From Rhizobium sp. P40RR-XXII (lineage in GTDB: Bacteria; Pseudomonadota; Alphaproteobacteria; Rhizobiales; Rhizobiaceae): 64,000 nt of DNA. The translations under genes and the position numbers were made by a program. The stretch spans positions 1-64,000 of the forward strand of contig NZ_JABAII010000006.1 in NCBI RefSeq assembly GCF_012641405.1, given 5' to 3'. Shown piece by piece: positions 60,279-64,000 of the stretch (the stretch's first letter is position 1; each line of letters opens with the position of its first letter). Under the pieces are notes generated by a model, which made no database searches, was not told the origin of the DNA, and saw only the letters and a list, made by a program, of their open reading frames with translations.

Positions 60279-61595
60279 ATGCCAAAGATCTGCCTGATCG
60301 GTGCCGGTAGCACCGTCTTTGCCCAGAACATCCTGGGCGACGTCCTTTCCAGCCAAAGCGGTGGCGACTATGCCATCAGTCTCTTCGACATCGATCCCCA
60401 GCGTCTGAAAACATCCGAAATCGTAGCGCGGCGCATCTGTGAGGCGCTCCGGCTCGACAAGGTGCGCGTCGAGGCCACGCTCAATCGCCGGCAGGCATTG
60501 CAGGGCTCGGATTTCGTCATCCTGATGATGCAGGTCGGCGGTTACAAGCCGGCGACCGTGACCGATTTCGAAATCCCGAAACGACACGGACTGCGGCAGA
60601 CCATTGCCGATACACTCGGAATTGGCGGCATCTTCCGCGGGCTTCGTACCATCCCCGTCCTACAAGCGATTTGCCGCGACATGGAAGAAGTGTGCCCCAA
60701 CGCCATGCTGATGCAATACGTCAACCCGATGGCGATCAATTGCTGGGCGATCAAGAAGATTGCCCCAAGCATTCGGACCGTGGGGCTGTGCCATAGCGTG
60801 CAGCATACAGCCGCCCATCTTGCCCATTGTCTTGGCGAGGATGTCGCAAACGTCAATTATCTCTCGGCCGGCATCAACCATGTCGCCTTTTTTCTCAAAT
60901 ATGAAAAGCTGCATGCCGATGGTAGCCGTGAGGATCTCTATCCGCGCCTGCACGCCCTCGCGGAGGAAGGGCACATCCCGGCCGACGATCGGGTCCGTTT
61001 CGATGTTCTCAAGCGGCTCGGCCACTTCGTGACCGAATCGAGCGAGCATTTTTCGGAATATACATCCTGGTACATCAAGGAAGGTCGCAACGATTTGATC
61101 GAGCGGCTCAACATTCCGCTCGATGAATATATCCGCCGGTGTGAGGCCCAGATTGCCGAGTGGCACGAATTGCGCCGCGATCTGGAAGGCGAAAAGCCGA
61201 TCGACATCTGCCGTAGCAATGAATATGCGGCTGGCATCATTCATGCCGCGGTAACGGGCCAACCCGCGCTGATCTACGGAAATGTCCCGAACGATGGTTT
61301 GATCCAGAATCTGCCGGATGAGTGCATCGTGGAAGTGCCGTGCCATGTCGATCACAATGGCTTTCAACCGATCCGCATCGGACGCATACCCTCCCAGCTC
61401 GCGGCCGTGATGAACTTAAGCGTTTCCGTGCAGGGACTGACAGTCGAGGCGGCGCTGACGAAGAAACGGGATCGCATCTACCAGGCAGCTCTGCTCGATC
61501 CGCACACGTCGGCGGAGCTGTCACCGGACCAGATTTGGAAGCTCGTGGATGACATGATCGAGCAGCATGGCAATCTTTTGCCCGCCTATCACTAG
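60279..61595 (+). CDS. melA: Alpha-galactosidase, GH4 (MelA type)
   Basis: A 438-residue NAD+- and Mn2+-dependent GH4 enzyme that cleaves alpha-galactosides such as melibiose by an oxidation-elimination route. The NAD loop GAGSTVFAQNILGDVL is at the N-terminus. The metal/catalytic motifs are GLCHSVQHT (C and H) and SAGINHVAFFLKYE, closely matching E. coli MelA, including the block TVTDFEIPKRHGL. TGGAGGCTTTCCC sets ATG 60279, although the frame is open far upstream. The protein is cytosolic, so the sugar must be imported by the ABC system encoded downstream. Divergent AraC gene upstream; DeoR gene follows 167 bases later. Confidence 0.95.
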   Translation: MPKICLIGAGSTVFAQNILGDVLSSQSGGDYAISLFDIDPQRLKTSEIVARRICEALRLDKVRVEATLNRRQALQGSDFVILMMQVGGYKPATVTDFEIPKRHGLRQTIADTLGIGGIFRGLRTIPVLQAICRDMEEVCPNAMLMQYVNPMAINCWAIKKIAPSIRTVGLCHSVQHTAAHLAHCLGEDVANVNYLSAGINHVAFFLKYEKLHADGSREDLYPRLHALAEEGHIPADDRVRFDVLKRLGHFVTESSEHFSEYTSWYIKEGRNDLIERLNIPLDEYIRRCEAQIAEWHELRRDLEGEKPIDICRSNEYAAGIIHAAVTGQPALIYGNVPNDGLIQNLPDECIVEVPCHVDHNGFQPIRIGRIPSQLAAVMNLSVSVQGLTVEAALTKKRDRIYQAALLDPHTSAELSPDQIWKLVDDMIEQHGNLLPAYH

Positions 61596-61762
61596 TCTCT
61601 AATATTTCGCCGAGCACTCCCCAGAGCGCGGCCTTCTGTGAGAGGAAGCCTCCTACCCGTCCAAATTAAATTAGATCACAAAACGTCAAAAACATGATTG
61701 ACATTGATCGTATTGGATGGAAATCTGAGCGAAATAGAATTTCCTATGAAAGGGAGCAGTCG

Positions 61763-62557
61763 TTGAGCCAAGCGGGAGCAATGAAAGTCGATCGGCTGGA
61801 CGCCATTCGCAGTCATTTGTATGCGAACGGATTTTCGACGATTCAGGCGCTCGCCGATGCCATCGGCGCTTCGCTGGCAACGGTGCGCAGAGACCTGCAA
61901 GTTCTTGAAAGAGAAGGCGCCATCGACCGCGTACATGGCGGCGCTCGCATCGCCGAGGGATCATCGGTGGAACTTGCCTTTCAGGAGCGAGCCAAACGGC
62001 ACTTGTCCGCCAAGCGTGCGATAGCGACTGCCGCCTATAATCTGTTGACGCCGCGCGCGGCGATCTTTCTCGATGCAGGCACCACCGTTCTCCAGCTTGC
62101 GCGCCTTATCCGTCTCAACCCAATGCCGCTTCGCATCTTCACCAACGGCCTGACCGTCGCGCAGGAGTTTCTCAACATCCCCAATTTGGACGTCGTCTTG
62201 CTTGGCGGGCATCTGCGCAGCGAGAATGCCTCGCTGGTCGGCCCGCAGGCCGAAGAGATGCTGGAATCCATCTGGTTCGACCAGCTCTTTCTCGGCGCAA
62301 GTGCCATCAGCCCCGACGGCGCGATCTACAGCGTCGACAGCGCGGAGGCGAGCCTCAACAAATGCATGCTTGCCCGCTCTGCCCATCGCTTTGTGCTCGC
62401 CGACTCCTCGAAATTCGGCACGATGACAACCTATAAGGTCGCCCCATTGAGCGCGGTGAAGGTGATTACCGATGCGGGACTTTCCACGCATTGGCGCGGT
62501 GAACTCGCCAATCTCGGCGTCGAGATGACGATTGCGGAGCTGGGAGCGCCGGAATGA
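61763..62557 (+). CDS. DeoR-family transcriptional regulator
   Basis: A 264-residue regulator. The helix-turn-helix spans about 15-60 (RSHLYANGFSTIQALADAIG, then SLATVRRDLQVLEREGAIDR) and the rest is a DeoRC sugar-phosphate-sensing domain (DAGTTVLQLARLI, GGHLRSENASLVGP). It normally represses until a phosphorylated sugar binds. Start is taken as TTG 61763 because AAAGGGAG lies six bases before it; ATG 61781 has only a two-base spacing. Its stop overlaps the kinase gene start by four bases, so both are cotranscribed. Confidence 0.92.
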   Translation: MSQAGAMKVDRLDAIRSHLYANGFSTIQALADAIGASLATVRRDLQVLEREGAIDRVHGGARIAEGSSVELAFQERAKRHLSAKRAIATAAYNLLTPRAAIFLDAGTTVLQLARLIRLNPMPLRIFTNGLTVAQEFLNIPNLDVVLLGGHLRSENASLVGPQAEEMLESIWFDQLFLGASAISPDGAIYSVDSAEASLNKCMLARSAHRFVLADSSKFGTMTTYKVAPLSAVKVITDAGLSTHWRGELANLGVEMTIAELGAPE

Positions 62558-63552
62558 GCGACGACCTGATCCTCGGCATCGACGGCGGCGGCAGCAAGGT
62601 GCTGGTCGCACTTGCAGACAGGGCCGGCAACGTGCTGCGGATGTCGCGCGGCAGCGGCGTCAATCCAATGGACAATCCGAACTGGCGGTGCGAACTGGAT
62701 CGCTCCTTACGTCCCTTCATGCAGGAACAGCAACTGGCCGCCGTCGCCGCCGCCTTGCCCGCCTATGGTGAGGTGGTCCGGCTGTCGGAACAGCAGCGCG
62801 AGGCGATCGAAAAGAGTTTCCCCAAGACACGGCAGCATATTCTCAACGATGTCGACGCAGCTCATCTCGGCGCCTTTGCCGGCCGGCCCGGCATTTTGAT
62901 CCTGTCCGGCACCGGTTCGATGGCCTGGGCGCGTAATGGCGCCGGCGTATCCGCGCGCGTCGGCGGCTGGGGCGATGTCATCGGTGATGAGGGCAGCAGC
63001 TATTGGATCGGACGGGCGGCGCTTAGCCTCGTCAGCCAGAGCCTCGACGGACGCGCGGCCCCAACCGCGCTGGCAAAGGCAATGTTCGAATTCCTGAATC
63101 TCGACAGTGTCGACCCGGTCAATGCACTCGGCGGATGGGCGAGCGAACTCGAAAACCCTCGTGCCAATATCGCCACCCTTTCCGTTCTCGTCGATCGCGT
63201 CGCGCGCGCCGGCGATGGCGCGGCAAAGCAGCTGATCGAACAGGCCGCATCCGAGCTTGCAAAGCATGTCGAAGCCATATCGCCGCATTGCAATCCAGCC
63301 ACAGACTGGACCTATGCGGGCGGAACATTTGCAAGCCGCTCTTTGCTTGCCGCACTCGAGCGGCGGATCGGCCGCGCCGCCGCAATACCGAAGCTTCCTC
63401 CCATCGGCGGCGCCCTCCTGGCAGCCGCCCGTCTTCTCGACTGGCCGGTGGATGACGGCTGGATCACGCAAATCGCCGCAACGGCAAAGACCGCAGTGGT
63501 GCATTCAAGTGAAGCAGACCTCAATAACAAGGAAAGAAGGGAACATGCGTAA
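62554..63552 (+). CDS. BadF/BadG/BcrA-type ATPase, probable N-acetylhexosamine kinase
   Basis: A 332-residue ASKHA-fold kinase. LGIDGGGSKVLVALADRAG at the start gives the phosphate-1 loop, LILSGTGSMAWARN the phosphate-2 region and VGGWGDVIGDEGSSYWIG the adenosine/sugar-contact block typical of N-acetylglucosamine kinases of this family. It phosphorylates an amino sugar or related sugar in the cytosol. The start overlaps the DeoR stop (ATGA), and its last 8 bases overlap the binding-protein start. With melA, a sugar kinase and a sugar-binding protein the unit handles an alpha-galactoside that may contain an amino sugar. Confidence 0.9.
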   Translation: MSDDLILGIDGGGSKVLVALADRAGNVLRMSRGSGVNPMDNPNWRCELDRSLRPFMQEQQLAAVAAALPAYGEVVRLSEQQREAIEKSFPKTRQHILNDVDAAHLGAFAGRPGILILSGTGSMAWARNGAGVSARVGGWGDVIGDEGSSYWIGRAALSLVSQSLDGRAAPTALAKAMFEFLNLDSVDPVNALGGWASELENPRANIATLSVLVDRVARAGDGAAKQLIEQAASELAKHVEAISPHCNPATDWTYAGGTFASRSLLAALERRIGRAAAIPKLPPIGGALLAAARLLDWPVDDGWITQIAATAKTAVVHSSEADLNNKERREHA

Positions 63553-64000
63553 AATCACTTTGCCATTCGTCGCCTTGGCGGCACTCATTGCCGCCGTTCC
63601 GGCTCTCGCTCAGAATGCGAAACCGCTTGCCGGCCAATCGATCACGGTGCTGATGCCCTCGCCGCAGGCAGCGAATATCGCCGGCGATTTCGAGGCCGAA
63701 ACCGGTATCCACGTCAACATGCAGACCCTGTCATGGGACGATATCCGGCCGAAGCTGGTCACCTCGCTGATTGCTGGTGCCGCGCCTGCCGATGTCACCG
63801 AATTCGACTGGTCGTGGACCGGCCAATTCAGCGCTGCAGACTGGTATCTGCCGCTCAATGACGTCATCGATGCGGATTCCGTCAAGGATATCGGCGTTTC
63901 CAGGATCTTCACGGTCAACGGCAATCTTCTCGGCGTGCCCTATACGAATGATTTCCGCGTCATGCTGATCAACAAGAAGCACTTCGCGGATGCAGGCATT
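63545..64000 (+). CDS. Sugar ABC transporter substrate-binding protein, 3' end outside window
   Basis: The first 152 codons of an SBP family 1 protein. The signal peptide is MRKITLPFVALAALIAAVPA, cleaved near LAQNA. Then come QSITVLMPSPQAANIAGDFE, PKLVTSLIAGAAPADVTEFD and GVPYTNDFRVMLINKKHF, the pattern of carbohydrate-binding proteins, so the rest of the importer probably follows beyond the window. AAGGAAAGAAGGG precedes ATG 63545, inside the end of the kinase gene (8-base overlap). Substrate inferred as an alpha-galactoside or amino sugar from the operon. Confidence 0.9.
   Translation, partial: MRKITLPFVALAALIAAVPALAQNAKPLAGQSITVLMPSPQAANIAGDFEAETGIHVNMQTLSWDDIRPKLVTSLIAGAAPADVTEFDWSWTGQFSAADWYLPLNDVIDADSVKDIGVSRIFTVNGNLLGVPYTNDFRVMLINKKHFADAGI

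Noticed and set aside
1..64000. CRISPR arrays, tRNA or rRNA genes, replication origin
   Set aside because: No regularly spaced repeats, no cloverleaf with CCA-type ends and no rRNA or repABC sequence were recognised.

Overview
The window is a GC-rich stretch of an alphaproteobacterial genome, most likely a Rhizobium or close relative. The evidence is a Porin_2/RopA-type porin with its usual signal peptide, a rhizobial-type ribosomal protein S21, a class III cyclase, many ABC uptake operons each with a local LysR, SorC, DeoR or AraC regulator, and GGAG-type ribosome binding sites with ATGA stop/start overlaps. There are no rRNA, tRNA, replication or phage genes. The sequence reads like a nutrient-uptake region of a chromosome or chromid. 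The genus is inferred; no marker gene settles the species.

Layout. 1-1.5 kb: Na+/phosphate cotransporter cut by the window edge. 2-2.8 kb: CxxC-knuckle/MBL-fold protein. 2.9-10.5 kb: minus-strand operon SBP, two ATPases, two permeases and a glycerophosphodiester phosphodiesterase, with a divergent SorC regulator; this layout resembles agrocinopine (acc) operons. 10.6-13 kb: PepSY protein and two-component system. 13.1-17.8 kb: a Pls-type membrane NRPS with its own phosphopantetheinyl transferase, predicted to make a homopolymer of a basic amino acid. 17.8-19.05 kb: two decayed IS5-family elements around an AT-rich orphan gene. 19-22.2 kb: BASS transporter, isoprenylcysteine methyltransferase-like protein, cupin, DJ-1/PfpI protein. 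22.4-26 kb: SsuBCA-type ABC operon and LysR. 26.1-30.6 kb: AhpD-like, MBL, NAD(P)-binding and cupin genes, MscS channel and an Rrf2 regulator; the same dyad GGATA-N5-TATCC lies before the first gene and before the regulator. 30.8-36 kb: LysR, EmrAB-type efflux pump and class III cyclase. 36.5-38.1 kb: GT39-like membrane transferase. 38.8-39.9 kb: ropA with a clear terminator.

40.1-48.3 kb holds a catabolic cluster: creatininase, LysR, NMT1-type ABC transporter, cytosine-deaminase-like amidohydrolase, FAD oxidoreductase and flavodoxin-fold oxidoreductase. It probably imports and degrades an N-heterocycle. 48.5-50.9 kb: TetR, NmrA-like protein and SGNH hydrolase. 51.1-53.4 kb: epimerase and GT4 glycosyltransferase for a surface glycan. 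53.7-56.8 kb is a decay zone: an orphan Phd antitoxin with a toxin stub, a GH172 relic in three frames, rpsU, and an MFS gene with a one-base frameshift. 56.9-59.2 kb: exported epoxide hydrolase and cytochrome P460. 59.3 kb to the end: an alpha-galactoside locus (AraC, melA, DeoR, BadF-type kinase, sugar SBP) that runs off the window.

No CRISPR array, tRNA, rRNA or intact mobile element was seen.
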